Made by a program: the position numbers and the translations under genes
Shown: positions 30,749 to 39,123 of the stretch, piece after piece
How the letters are laid out: each line of letters begins with the position of its first letter
How positions within the stretch are numbered: the stretch's first letter is position 1
NCBI GenBank assembly: GCA_947258615.1
Contig: CAMYIX010000031.1
Location: 1-46,866, forward strand
Direction: 5' to 3'
DNA from: an uncultured Ectothiorhodospiraceae bacterium
GTDB taxonomy: Bacteria > Pseudomonadota > Gammaproteobacteria > UBA9214
Length of the DNA stretch: 46,866 nucleotides
Notes under the pieces: model-generated
Database searches by the model: none
Told to the model about the DNA's origin: nothing
Seen by the model: only the letters and a program-made list of their open reading frames with translations

Positions 30749-31225
30749 TTAGCGGGCAATGGTGTTGGTTCGGCGTATCTTGTTCTGCAGCTGCAGGATA
30801 CCGTAGAGCAGCGCCTCCGCTGTTGGCGGGCAGCCGGGCACGTAGATGTCGACCGGCACGATGCGGTCACAGCCGCGCACCACCGAATAGGAATAATGGT
30901 AATAGCCGCCGCCGTTGGCGCACGAGCCCATGGAAATCACCCACCGGGGCTCGGCCATCTGGTCATAGACCTTGCGCAGGGCCGGCGCCATCTTGTTGCA
31001 TAGCGTGCCGGCAACGATCATGACATCCGACTGCCGCGGGCTGGGGCGGAACACGACGCCGAAACGGTCGAGGTCATAGCGCGAGGCACCGGCCTGCATC
31101 ATCTCGACGGCGCAGCAGGCCAGACCGAAGGTCATCGGCCACATGGAACCGGTGCGTGCCCAGTTGATCAGCGCATCGGCCGAGGTGGTGACATAACCTT
31201 CCTTAAGCAGGCCTTCTATTCCCAT
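30749..31225 (-). CDS. nuoB: NADH-quinone oxidoreductase subunit B
   Basis: A 158-residue subunit carrying cluster N2, the last iron-sulfur centre before quinone. Ligands are the tandem cysteines in [11 protein letters not shown], then [17 protein letters not shown] and [15 protein letters not shown] start at [15 protein letters not shown] (31225), the family's usual N-terminus; an in-frame ATG at 31246 would add seven residues. The start overlaps the nuoA end by 10 nt, so translation is probably coupled. Confidence 0.96.
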   Translation of the reverse strand: MGIEGLLKEGYVTTSADALINWARTGSMWPMTFGLACCAVEMMQAGASRYDLDRFGVVFRPSPRQSDVMIVAGTLCNKMAPALRKVYDQMAEPRWVISMGSCANGGGYYHYSYSVVRGCDRIVPVDIYVPGCPPTAEALLYGILQLQNKIRRTNTIAR

Positions 31226-31572
31226 TCCAGCGCACCCTTCTTCCATTCATAGATAAAGCCGATCACCAGGATCCCGAGGAACACCATCATGGCGGCGAAA
31301 CCGAACATGCCGATCTCATCCAGCACCACGGCCCAGGGGAACAGGAAGGCAATTTCCAGATCGAAAATGATAAACAGGATGGCCACCAGGTAGTAGCGCA
31401 CATCGAAACGCATGCGGCTGTCCTCGAAGGCCTCGAAACCGCATTCGTAGGGAGAGAGTTTTTCGCTGTCCGGCTTGTGGGGTGCGAGCAGGAAGCCTGC
31501 CAGGATCGGGATGACGCCGATGGCGATTCCGATTGCCATGAAAATAAGGATTGGCAGGTAATTTTCCAGCAT
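31216..31572 (-). CDS. nuoA: NADH-quinone oxidoreductase subunit A
   Basis: A 118-residue three-helix membrane subunit at the head of the nuo operon. The conserved loop with the quinone-site cysteine is [44 protein letters not shown] (31350-31460 region), which is diagnostic. It is the first gene after a predicted promoter and a leader of about 80 nt. The operon then runs in the standard order B to N. Complete. Confidence 0.97.
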   Translation of the reverse strand: MLENYLPILIFMAIGIAIGVIPILAGFLLAPHKPDSEKLSPYECGFEAFEDSRMRFDVRYYLVAILFIIFDLEIAFLFPWAVVLDEIGMFGFAAMMVFLGILVIGFIYEWKKGALEWE

Positions 31573-31659
31573 CTAGCAGCGGCCTCGTGCACCCGGCGGC
31601 AGGATCCCGGTGCAACTCAGATGACTAATTTCTTATTCACGCCCAGAAAAAGCCTGTGA

Positions 31660-31689
31660 AGTCTAGGCCAGCGACACACTCAGTGTCAA
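31660..31689 (-). promoter_or_regulatory. Predicted promoter of the nuo operon
   Basis: Minus strand: perfect -35 TTGACA (31684-31689), 18-nt spacer, -10 TAGACT (31660-31665). The start point would be near 31653, leaving an 80-nt leader before nuoA. A/T-rich sequence with TATATA lies just upstream of the -35 box and could serve as an UP element or regulator site. Confidence 0.6.
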
Positions 31690-31848
31690 GTTCGAGAGCA
31701 TGCATTATTACTATATATTTCAGCTAATTAGGTCATTCTTTAGGGGTATAAAAAATCAGCATAACACCCCCCTGAACGGCCCGGCAGGACACCTGTCAAT
31801 TGCCCGGCAGCGGCAGACACTGTGCAGGCAGGATCCAGGCCAGCTATT

Positions 31849-31933
31849 TGGTGCCGATGGCCGGAGTCGAACCGGCACGGCTTGCGCCACTGCCCCCTCA
31901 AGACAGCGTGTCTACCAATTCCACCACATCGGC
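31849..31933 (-). tRNA. leuU: tRNA-Leu (GAG)
   Basis: An 85-nt class II tRNA with a long variable arm and encoded CCA (complement of 31849-31851). The anticodon loop TTGAGGG gives GAG (complement of 31897-31899). GCCGATG pairs with CATCGGC in the acceptor stem, and TGGTGGAATTGGTAGACACG is the typical leucine D-arm. It lies after secG exactly as leuU does in E. coli. It reads CTC/CTT leucine codons. Confidence 0.97.
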
Positions 31934-31963
31934 TGGCTATCAGCGCGCCCGAGAGGGCGCATG

Positions 31964-32428
31964 CTATTCGGGTAAATCCTCGGCCCCGGCCGGCACCCCG
32001 GCAACCCCGGGCCCATCGATCACAGCCGCCGGCGGCGGCGTTACCGGCAGGTCCTGCGGAAGATCGGTCGGTAAATCCGCAGTTTCTGCCTCCAGCTTCT
32101 CGAGGGCGCCGGCGACCTCCTCCTGCTCGACCACCTTGCGGGCATCAATGGCCTGCTGTTCGATCTGGTCGGCCACGCTCTCGACGGGCTTACCGCTGTC
32201 GCGGACCAGGGGCGAGGCAATCAACAGGCAGTTTATGAAGAAGACCGCCGCCAGGATGCCGGTGGCACGGGTGAAAAACGAGCTCGAACCCTGGGAACCG
32301 AACATGGTACCCGACGCGCCACTGCCGAAGGCCGCACCCATATCGGCGCCCTTGCCCTGCTGCAGCATCACCAGGGCGATAATGCTGATGGACACCAGGA
32401 TCTGCACAACCAGTAGGAATGTAAACAT
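31964..32428 (-). CDS. secG: Preprotein translocase subunit SecG
   Basis: A 154-residue auxiliary subunit of SecYEG. Two membrane helices flank the conserved loop: FLLVVQILVSISIIALVMLQQGKGADMGAAFG, GSGASGTMFGSQGSSSFFTRAT, then LAAVFFINCLLIAS. The C-terminal half (from about residue 75) is acidic and ends in a Pro/Ala/Gly-rich stretch, longer than in E. coli SecG (110 residues). It lies 37 nt after tpiA and 30 nt before leuU, the conserved tpiA-secG-leuU arrangement. Confidence 0.95.
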   Translation of the reverse strand: MFTFLLVVQILVSISIIALVMLQQGKGADMGAAFGSGASGTMFGSQGSSSFFTRATGILAAVFFINCLLIASPLVRDSGKPVESVADQIEQQAIDARKVVEQEEVAGALEKLEAETADLPTDLPQDLPVTPPPAAVIDGPGVAGVPAGAEDLPE

Positions 32429-32465
32429 AGTACGACCGTCGGTTCAGGTTCTGATGGACATCGAA

Positions 32466-33197
32466 TCAGGCGTTGCCCGCCCGGCCGATGGAGAGAAATT
32501 CATTTGCGTCCAGCGAGGCACCGCCGATCAGGCCGCCGTCGATGTCCACCATGGCGAACAGTTCGGCCGCGTTGCTGCCCTTGACACTGCCGCCGTAGAG
32601 GATCTGCACCTTTTCAGCGACCGCGGCATCCTCCCTGGCGATCATGCCACGGATGAAGGCATGCACGTCCTGCGCCTGCTGCGGGGTCGCGGTCTTGCCG
32701 GTACCGATGGCCCAGTCGGCCAGGGCACCCGCGCCCTCGAGATCGATAATGGCGTCCAGCTGGCGGGAGACCACCTGTTCGGTGATGCCCTGCTCGCGCT
32801 CCTCCAGCAACTCGCCCACGCACAGGATCGGCACCAGGCCGGCCTGGCGTGCGGCAGCAAACTTGCGTGCCGTGAATTCGTCGCTCTCGCCGTAGACGCT
32901 GCGGCGCTCGGAGTGGCCGACAATGGCGTACTTGCAGCCGACATCGGTCAACATGCCCGGGGCGATCTCACCGGTGTGCGCGCCGGACTCGCGGTCATTC
33001 ACATCCTGTGCACCCAGCGCAATGGATGAACCTGCCAGCATGGCCGCCACCTGGGGAATATAGACATAGGGCGGGCACACCGCCATTTCGGCCGTGGTGA
33101 CGGAATCCAGTCCGGCCATGATGCCCTCGACCAACGGCTTGATGCTGTCGAGCGACCCGTTCATTTTCCAGTTTCCGGCAACCAGTGGCTGACGCAT
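32466..33197 (-). CDS. tpiA: Triose-phosphate isomerase lacking the catalytic-glutamate segment
   Basis: TpiA interconverts dihydroxyacetone phosphate and glyceraldehyde-3-phosphate. Lys11 (GNWKMNG), electrophile His95 (GHSERR), LYGGSVKGSNA and VGGASL-like IGGASLDANEF are intact. The family signature around the base should read AYEPVWAIGTGK. Here the sequence runs GALAD then WAIGTGK (Asp161-Trp162), so about eight residues including the catalytic Glu are absent, in frame, at 32714/32715. Length is 243 against about 251 expected. The product should be inactive unless this is an assembly error. The start at 33197 has GGGAGG 5 nt upstream; the longer frame to 33605 is not coding. Confidence 0.94.
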   Translation of the reverse strand: MRQPLVAGNWKMNGSLDSIKPLVEGIMAGLDSVTTAEMAVCPPYVYIPQVAAMLAGSSIALGAQDVNDRESGAHTGEIAPGMLTDVGCKYAIVGHSERRSVYGESDEFTARKFAAARQAGLVPILCVGELLEEREQGITEQVVSRQLDAIIDLEGAGALADWAIGTGKTATPQQAQDVHAFIRGMIAREDAAVAEKVQILYGGSVKGSNAAELFAMVDIDGGLIGGASLDANEFLSIGRAGNA

Positions 33198-33788
33198 AGT
33201 GACCTCCCTTTGAAGCGAGCCGCGTAGCTTAGCCATCCGCCACCGGAAAATCAATTTATCAAGAAAAAACAGCGGCGACAGGAACCGGGAGTTACCGGCT
33301 GGCGAAGACACCAGGCCGCCTCTCGGGGTGGCCTGCACGTGGGTCACGCACCACTGGTGCCCTGCCCGACGCGACGAAAAACCGGCACGGCCCTGCGCCG
33401 CCGCCCTGCGACCCGATTCAGCTGGTAGCGAGGTGGAACGATGCGATTGCGGGCTATGCAAATAAACCTGACTTGTTGACGGATAAATCCCGCTGATCGG
33501 TTGATCCGGATTATGGGAAAACTGCCTGACAGTGCAGCCTCCTGATGCGCAGACCCGCCGATTGACTAAGCCAAAGCCACCCTCCCCGACTATAATCAAC
33601 AACAAGGAAGAGGGAATTTTCCCGGACTCATGGCCATGGGATGAGCATAGATGCTCTCCTGTCCCCGTGCGTATAACACCTATAAGCCGCCCGGCATCCC
33701 CCTTTCAGGTCCGGGAACGGACGAGACTGTGTCGCATCCCGGTATTGAAAAGGCGTGTCAGGCTACCCCGGGTAGCAGGAGGTGCGCA
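33198..33788. other. Gene-free divergent interval between tpiA and lipoprotein gene
   Basis: No supported gene in about 590 nt. Towards the right, TATAAT at 33591-33596 is a good plus-strand -10 candidate for the lipoprotein gene, though TTGACT at 33562 is 23 nt away. From about 33650 the predicted leader contains several short stems: CCGGGA/TCCCGG enclosing CGA/TCG, and GCTACC-CCG-GGTAGC just before the ribosome binding site. I could not match it to a known riboswitch. Confidence 0.5.
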
Positions 33789-35123
33789 ATGCAGACATAC
33801 GAATTATCCAGAGACAAGGGCTGGTATCTCATCTTGCTTGTCCTTGCCTTCGGCAGTATCACCCTTTTCGGTTGCAGCAGTAACGGTAATGGCAGCGGGA
33901 CGGGTACGCTCAATGACAGCGCGGTGCAGGGTGTGAGTTACACGGGCGGGACACAATCAGGTGTCACCGACCAGAATGGCACCTTCCATTACACCGGTGA
34001 CAGCGTGTCCTTTGCCGTCGGCAATATCGAACTGGGCAGTGGCACACCCAAGGCCTTCATGACCCTGGTCGATCTTGTTGATGGCGCAGTGGACGAGACC
34101 CACCCGGCCGTGACCAATATCGCCTGCCTGCTTCAATCGATGGATGACGACCAGGATCCCAACAACGGCATCAATATCACCCAGCAGGTGAGAGACGCCG
34201 CGGCGAACATGTCCGTCAACTTTGACCAGGCTACCGAGGCCTTCGAGACCGATAGCGATGTGCAGATGCTGATGGCGGGCATGACCATGCCCGGGGGTAC
34301 CGGACCGCGGACACTGAGGGACTGTGTGCTGGCTCAGCAGCACCTTCGTGACACGCTGCTGGGGACATTCACCGGCACCTACTGTGGCACGTTCAGTGGG
34401 GATCTCAGCGGTGAATTCACCATCATGGTCGGAGATGACGGCAGCCTCACGGGAACAGCGACAACCACTGAAACCGGTGGAACTGTTGAATATCCGCTCA
34501 GCGGCACAACGTCGAGTTCCGGCGAGGTCTCATTCGGCGGTGACGTCATCGGCGGAGGCAGCTTCTCGGGTGAAGTGATGCCCGATGGCAGCGTGGCCGG
34601 CAACTGGGAATCCGAGGGTCTGGTGGGAACTCTGTCGGGGGCCCGGGGGTCTGCCGAGAGCTGTGCTGCCGGTTCAGGTGGCAGCGGTGGCGGTGGAACC
34701 GGTGGCGGTGGAACGGGCGGTGGCAGCGAAGGGAATGTCCGCGTGGTCCTCACCTTCGAGGACACGAGCGTGGTGACCGTCACGCCTAGCGCCGTCTACG
34801 AGTGCAGTGATCCCGCCCTGTTTTCCTGCGAACTGCACGTGTTCGATATTCCAGGTAGCGACCGCTACTTCCAGTACCTGTGGCCTTTAGGAACCTGTTT
34901 CAGCTTCGATGCCGTCATCGAGCACGAGGGCACGGCCTGGTATCTGTCGGGCGAACCGCTCAGGCCCTTTGGCGAGGGCGGTACGGGCCCCTTCGCAACG
35001 GGCATGTTCTACGAACGTCTGGGTACGGAACTGGGGGGCACATTCGAGTTCTATGAAGAGGATCTGGTGTTGCCCGCCACCACACCCTGTCCGGAAAACG
35101 GTGCTGAAGAACCCGTGGGTTGA
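33789..35123 (+). CDS. Secreted lipoprotein of unknown function
   Basis: A 444-residue predicted lipoprotein. Residues 1-29 are a signal peptide (KGWYLILLVLAFGSITLFGC) ending in the lipobox LFGC with Cys29 as lipidation site. A small beta-rich domain follows (VQGVSYTGGTQSGVTDQNGTFHYTG), seen in many secreted proteobacterial proteins, with a helical part (NIACLLQSMDDDQDPNNGI). Next is a Gly/Thr/Ser-rich beta repeat region (GTFTGTYCGTFSGDLSGEFT), a Gly linker (about 345-365), and a C-terminal domain with paired cysteines that I do not recognise. AGGAGG sits 6 nt before ATG 33789; the in-frame start at 33651 has none. Function unknown; surface role inferred. Confidence 0.8.
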   Translation: MQTYELSRDKGWYLILLVLAFGSITLFGCSSNGNGSGTGTLNDSAVQGVSYTGGTQSGVTDQNGTFHYTGDSVSFAVGNIELGSGTPKAFMTLVDLVDGAVDETHPAVTNIACLLQSMDDDQDPNNGINITQQVRDAAANMSVNFDQATEAFETDSDVQMLMAGMTMPGGTGPRTLRDCVLAQQHLRDTLLGTFTGTYCGTFSGDLSGEFTIMVGDDGSLTGTATTTETGGTVEYPLSGTTSSSGEVSFGGDVIGGGSFSGEVMPDGSVAGNWESEGLVGTLSGARGSAESCAAGSGGSGGGGTGGGGTGGGSEGNVRVVLTFEDTSVVTVTPSAVYECSDPALFSCELHVFDIPGSDRYFQYLWPLGTCFSFDAVIEHEGTAWYLSGEPLRPFGEGGTGPFATGMFYERLGTELGGTFEFYEEDLVLPATTPCPENGAEEPVG

Positions 35124-35146
35124 ACAAAGCCCCCGGGCAAACGGAG

Positions 35147-35177
35147 ACCGGGGCGACCGCAAGGCCGCCCCGGTTTA
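35147..35177 (+). terminator. Hairpin terminator after the lipoprotein gene
   Basis: Stem ACCGGGGCG/CGCCCCGGT (35147-35155 with 35166-35174) followed by a short TTTA tail, 24 nt after the stop. The weak T-run makes the strength uncertain. Confidence 0.6.
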
Positions 35178-35230
35178 GTGTAATGTTTGTTTTTCGATCA
35201 CCACGGCTCGAGCACTCTGGAGCAAGCGTC

Positions 35231-35455
35231 ATGAAACCGACCGACAATGAACTCGAAATGGCCATCGTCGCGGCGGAGCGCATGTGCGCAACCGGCGACG
35301 ACGAGCACCATGTCGCCGCGACGCTGCTCTACCTCTACGAGCGCCTGCAGGTGCTGGAAGGGGTGCGGGCCGCGGCCCGGGATTTCCTGCATTCCGGCCA
35401 GGAGGACCCCCGGTACGACCTCCTGGTGCGCGCCCTCGAGAACGCCAGCCAGTAA
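35231..35455 (+). CDS. Small conserved-looking hypothetical protein (74 aa)
   Basis: A 74-residue acidic, helical protein without signal or membrane segment: MKPTDNELEMAIVAAERM, then DDEHHVAATLLYLYERL and LEGVRAAARDFLHSGQ. GGAG (35219-35222) is 8 nt from the ATG. The composition (Leu/Ala/Glu heptad-like spacing, with hydrophobic positions every 3-4 residues) suggests a compact helical bundle or a coiled coil. I do not know its function. It converges on dmeF, with 13 nt between stops. Confidence 0.75.
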   Translation: MKPTDNELEMAIVAAERMCATGDDEHHVAATLLYLYERLQVLEGVRAAARDFLHSGQEDPRYDLLVRALENASQ

Positions 35456-35468
35456 CCGGGGCCGCAGG

Positions 35469-36401
35469 CTACGACCGGGATCCGGTGTAGTGGTTGACTT
35501 CTACGGTGACGTGCGAGAGCTGCTCGAATTCCGCCAGCAGCGCCTTGTAGTGCTCCGGGGGACGGGGTTGACGGGTCACCAGCGAGAGAATGATCGAATA
35601 GTGGCCGGGCCCCAGCCGCCAGACATGCAGGTCGGTGACCCGGTTATCCCCCTCCGCCTCGATGGTTTCCTGAATGCTGTGCTTGTAGTCCTCCTCGATA
35701 CTGCCATCCAGCAGTACCGGGCCGGTCTCCCGCACCAGGCCGTATGACCAGCGGGTGATCACCGCAGCACCCACGATACCCATCACCGGGTCGAGCCAGT
35801 TCCAGCCGAAATATTTTCCCGACAGCAGGGCGATGATCGCCAGCAGCGAGGTCAGGGCATCGGCGAGCACGTGCAGGTAGGCGGCCCTGAGATTGTGGTC
35901 GTGGTGATGGTGATGGGCATGGTCGTGATGGTGGGCATGGCCGTGATGACCGTCCTGCAGCAGCCAGGCGCTGACCAGGTTGACGGTCAGGCCGAGCACC
36001 GCCACGGCGATCGCCTCGTTGAACTGGATGGCCTGGGGATCGAAAATGCGCTGCACCGACTCCACCAGCATCACCAGGGCGACCACGGCCAGGGCGACGG
36101 CACTGGCGAACCCGCCCAGCACGCTGACCTTGCCGGCACCGAAGGCAAATGCCGGGTTGTCGGCATTCTTCCGGGCATAGCGGTAGGCGAAGATCGTGAT
36201 CATGAAGGCGGCCACATGGGTGCCCATGTGCCAGCCGTCGGCCAGCAGCGCCATCGACCCGTACACACTGCCGGCGACGATCTCCACCACCATGGTAGAG
36301 GCCGTGAGAATCAGCACCTGCAGGGTGCGCTTCTCGCCCTTCTCGTTGATCACCGCGAAGTCGTGATCATGCTGCCAGTCGTCGATGGTGTGTATGGTCA
36401 T
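35469..36401 (-). CDS. dmeF: Cation diffusion facilitator, DmeF-type Co/Ni exporter
   Basis: A 310-residue CDF-family transporter. It opens with HTIDDWQHDHDF, like DmeF. Six membrane helices carry the metal-site motifs MALLADGWHMGTHVAAF (H-x3-D-type pair) and HVLADALTSLLAI. A His-rich cytoplasmic loop (about 150-168, HHGHAHHHDHAHHHHHDH) lies between helices 4 and 5, and a C-terminal metal-binding domain has VTDLHVWRLGPGHYSIILSL. It would export divalent metals such as cobalt or nickel. No metal-responsive repressor (DmeR) gene is adjacent. It lies 48 nt after the TAXI-type gene, perhaps cotranscribed. Confidence 0.88.
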   Translation of the reverse strand: MTIHTIDDWQHDHDFAVINEKGEKRTLQVLILTASTMVVEIVAGSVYGSMALLADGWHMGTHVAAFMITIFAYRYARKNADNPAFAFGAGKVSVLGGFASAVALAVVALVMLVESVQRIFDPQAIQFNEAIAVAVLGLTVNLVSAWLLQDGHHGHAHHHDHAHHHHHDHNLRAAYLHVLADALTSLLAIIALLSGKYFGWNWLDPVMGIVGAAVITRWSYGLVRETGPVLLDGSIEEDYKHSIQETIEAEGDNRVTDLHVWRLGPGHYSIILSLVTRQPRPPEHYKALLAEFEQLSHVTVEVNHYTGSRS

Positions 36402-36449
36402 CGGGTATTCCTGCCTGTTGCCGGATCGGCGCCGGGAATGAGCGGGCGC

Positions 36450-37751
36450 TCAGCCGGCCAGCCTGGTGCGTGCACCCCGCAGGTGTTTGCGCACCAGGTC
36501 GAGGTGCAGGCGCAGGCTGTAGAGCTCGTCGGCATAGGACAGGGGCACCTCGACCTTGCGCACCTCATCCTCGATCCGGTCCAGCTGGACCAGACAGTCA
36601 TCCAGGCGCGCCGCCGTTTCGGCCCCCGGGTGCACAATGTCCAGCGCCTGCAGTTCCCGGTACCAGCGGTAGATCTTCTTGCGCACCTGCCAGCGGTAGG
36701 CCGGGGGCATGATCTTGAACAGGGGAATCAGCAGGGTGAGCAGCGGCACCAGCATGATTTTCAGGCGATCCACCAGGCTGGCCGCCCAGAACGGCAGATA
36801 GCGTTGCAGGAATGGCGGCCCATGCTCATAGTAACGGCGTGCGTCCTGGTCCAGCGCCAGGTCCAGGTAACGGGGCGCCGGGAAGGTGCCCGGCGGTACG
36901 AACAGGTCACCGCCGCCATGCACCCGGCTGACCGCCTGCAACACCAGGCTGACCAGTGCCGGGTGAAAGTCGTTGCGCGCCACCAGGTTGGCCGTGGGCG
37001 CCAGCAGCTGCGTGTCCTGCGCCGGGATGTTGGCATCGAAATCGATCACGCCCTCGGGCAGGGTGATGGCCGAAAGAAAATGGTACCGGCGCGCGTAGGC
37101 CGCGGACCGGGCAAAGCTCATCAGCCTGACCGTGTCGGCATACAGCAGTTCCTGGATCAGCGGCGCATCGGGGCCGGCGACAAAGAAGGCGGCATCGACC
37201 TCTGCATTCAGCAAGGCCTGTGCGGCCGCCCTGCCTCCCAGCGGAAGGAGGCTGTCGGCGCCACGCTCGATTGCATAGTCTTCCAGCAGGGTCAGGGCAA
37301 TCGCCCGGGTGCCACTGCCCTCCTCGCCGATGGCAATTCGCCTGCCCAGTAATTCGGGCAGGCGGGTCACAGTCTGCTCACCGCGGTAGAACACCCACAA
37401 GGGTTCGTGGTAGAGACTGCCCAGCGACACCAGCCCGGGTGCGTCGGCCGTCGCAACGCCGCCCTGGACAAAGGCCAGATCGACCTGGCCCGACGCGTCC
37501 TCGAGCAGGCGAAGATTCTCGACGGATCCGGCACTGTTACGCAGTTCCAGCTCGATGCCGTCCGCGGCCAGCTGTTCCCGGTAGCGCCGGGCGTAGAGAA
37601 AATACGCGCCCTCCTCCGCGCCGGTCGCGATCACGATGCTCCCGGGTGGCGCGGGGTCCACGAACTGATAGGCGATCACGAAGCCGATAATCGTGATAGC
37701 GACAGCTGGCGCAAAGGTCTTCAGCAGACTCCTGGTTGATCTTGCTTGCAT
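36450..37751 (-). CDS. TAXI-family TRAP transporter solute-binding protein with extra membrane anchor (orphan)
   Basis: A 433-residue protein. Residues about 10-28 form an N-terminal membrane anchor or uncleaved signal (FAPAVAITIIGFVIAYQFV). The TAXI periplasmic-binding domain follows: IVIATGAEEGAYFLYARRY, IELELRNSAGSVENLRLL, VDLAFVQGG, IAIGEEGSGTRAIALTLL. After about residue 320 there is a second membrane helix (LKIMLVPLLTLLIPLFKIM) and then a basic, coiled-coil-like tail. Usual TAXI proteins feed a TRAP permease; none is encoded here. The two-anchor layout suggests a sensing or membrane-tethered role rather than simple transport, which is inference. It lies 37 nt downstream of glmM. Confidence 0.82.
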   Translation of the reverse strand: MQARSTRSLLKTFAPAVAITIIGFVIAYQFVDPAPPGSIVIATGAEEGAYFLYARRYREQLAADGIELELRNSAGSVENLRLLEDASGQVDLAFVQGGVATADAPGLVSLGSLYHEPLWVFYRGEQTVTRLPELLGRRIAIGEEGSGTRAIALTLLEDYAIERGADSLLPLGGRAAAQALLNAEVDAAFFVAGPDAPLIQELLYADTVRLMSFARSAAYARRYHFLSAITLPEGVIDFDANIPAQDTQLLAPTANLVARNDFHPALVSLVLQAVSRVHGGGDLFVPPGTFPAPRYLDLALDQDARRYYEHGPPFLQRYLPFWAASLVDRLKIMLVPLLTLLIPLFKIMPPAYRWQVRKKIYRWYRELQALDIVHPGAETAARLDDCLVQLDRIEDEVRKVEVPLSYADELYSLRLHLDLVRKHLRGARTRLAG

Positions 37752-37788
37752 CAGGGACTCGGTAGCGGCCTGGTGATCCGTCGCAGGT

Positions 37789-39123
37789 TCAGACTGCCGC
37801 CGCCACCACCGTCGCCAGGTGATCGGCCTCTTCCATGACGGTCTGCTCGTCCTCGCCTTCCACCATCACGCGCACCACCGGCTCGGTACCGGAGGGACGC
37901 AGCAGCACCCGGCCCCGGCCGGCGAGGCGTTGTTCGGCCGATTTCACCGCCTCCTGCACCACCGGCGCGGCGTCCAGGTCGATCGATCCGGCCACCGGTA
38001 CGTTGATCATGTGCTGCGGATACTTCTTCATTCCCGATCTCAGGTCGGCCAGCGGCTTGCCGCTTTGCACCATGGCGGCCAGCACCTGCAGCGCGGAGAC
38101 AATGCCGTCACCCGTGGTGGTGCGATCCAGACAGATGATGTGCCCGGATGATTCACCGCCGAGCTGGCCACCGCTCTGGCGCAGCAATTCCAGTACATAA
38201 CGGTCACCGACCCGGGCCCGCTGAAACCCGATGTGGTGTGCCTGCAGCGCATGCTCGAGCCCCAGGTTGCTCATCAGGGTACCGACGACAACGCCATTCA
38301 GCATACCCTGCTGCTGGCGTGACAACGCGATAATAAACAGCAGTTCGTCGCCGTCGACCAGTACCCCCTGGTCGTCCACCATGAGTACCCGGTCGCCATC
38401 GCCGTCCAGCGCGATACCGACATCCGCCTGCTGCTCCAGCACGATCTTCTGCAGGTGTTCAGGGCGAGTGGAGCCGCAATCCCGGTTGATATTGAGGCCA
38501 TCGGGTTCGGCGCCGATGCTGATCACCTCGGCACCCAGTTCATCGAACACACTGGGGGCCACGTGATAGGTGGCACCATTGGCGCAGTCGACCACCACCT
38601 TCAGGCCCTTCAGGGTCATATTCATCGGGATGGTGCTCTTGCAGAATTCGATATAGCGCCCGCCCGCATCATCGACGCGTTCGGCCTTGCCGAGCTGCGC
38701 GGAATCCACCGTGACCATGGGTTTGCCGAGTTCGTCCTCGATGGCCAACTCGACCTCGTCCGCCAGTTTGGTGCCCTCGCCCGAGAAGAACTTGATACCG
38801 TTGTCCGCGAAGGTGTTGTGCGAGGCGCTGATGACAATGCCGGCGCTGGCATGCAGGGTGCGGGTGAGATAGGCAATGGCCGGTGTCGGCATGGGGCCGA
38901 GCAAACGGATATCGATGCCGGCCGAGATCAGGCCCGCTTCCAGGGCAGACTCGAACAGGTAGCCGGAGATGCGCGTGTCCTTGCCGATAATGACCAGTTT
39001 TCCGCCCTTGGATGCCAGCACGCGCCCGGCCGCCCAGCCCAGCTTGAGCATGAATTCCGCCGTAATGGGATGCTCTCCCACCTGGCCGCGAATGCCGTCG
39101 GTACCGAAATATTTTTTGTCCAC
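37789..39123 (-). CDS. glmM: Phosphoglucosamine mutase
   Basis: A 444-residue enzyme that converts glucosamine-6-phosphate to glucosamine-1-phosphate for peptidoglycan and LPS. It opens [18 protein letters not shown]. The active-site phosphoserine loop reads [19 protein letters not shown]; most homologues have HNP where this has HNT. The metal loop is [13 protein letters not shown], the sugar loop GGESSGH, and the phosphate loop [15 protein letters not shown]. Full length. It follows folP, separated by repeat cluster 3 (321 bp). Confidence 0.96.
   Translation of the reverse strand: MDKKYFGTDGIRGQVGEHPITAEFMLKLGWAAGRVLASKGGKLVIIGKDTRISGYLFESALEAGLISAGIDIRLLGPMPTPAIAYLTRTLHASAGIVISASHNTFADNGIKFFSGEGTKLADEVELAIEDELGKPMVTVDSAQLGKAERVDDAGGRYIEFCKSTIPMNMTLKGLKVVVDCANGATYHVAPSVFDELGAEVISIGAEPDGLNINRDCGSTRPEHLQKIVLEQQADVGIALDGDGDRVLMVDDQGVLVDGDELLFIIALSRQQQGMLNGVVVGTLMSNLGLEHALQAHHIGFQRARVGDRYVLELLRQSGGQLGGESSGHIICLDRTTTGDGIVSALQVLAAMVQSGKPLADLRSGMKKYPQHMINVPVAGSIDLDAAPVVQEAVKSAEQRLAGRGRVLLRPSGTEPVVRVMVEGEDEQTVMEEADHLATVVAAAV

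Noticed and set aside
28667..31003. A 778-codon open frame opposite nuoB-nuoC-nuoD
   Set aside because: It runs antisense to three intact, strongly conserved genes. Its His/Gln/Asp-rich composition is what GC-rich genes give in the opposite frame, and no family motif is visible.
33198..33605. N-terminal extension of TpiA
   Set aside because: The frame is open by chance; GGGAGG precedes the ATG at 33197 and the family begins there.
33650..33788. Cyclic-di-GMP or other known riboswitch before the lipoprotein gene
   Set aside because: Stems are present but the conserved core nucleotides of GEMM, TPP, cobalamin, glycine or fluoride classes are not.
35871..37352. A 493-codon open frame opposite dmeF and the TAXI gene
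   Set aside because: It spans two unrelated intact genes on the other strand and has no motif.
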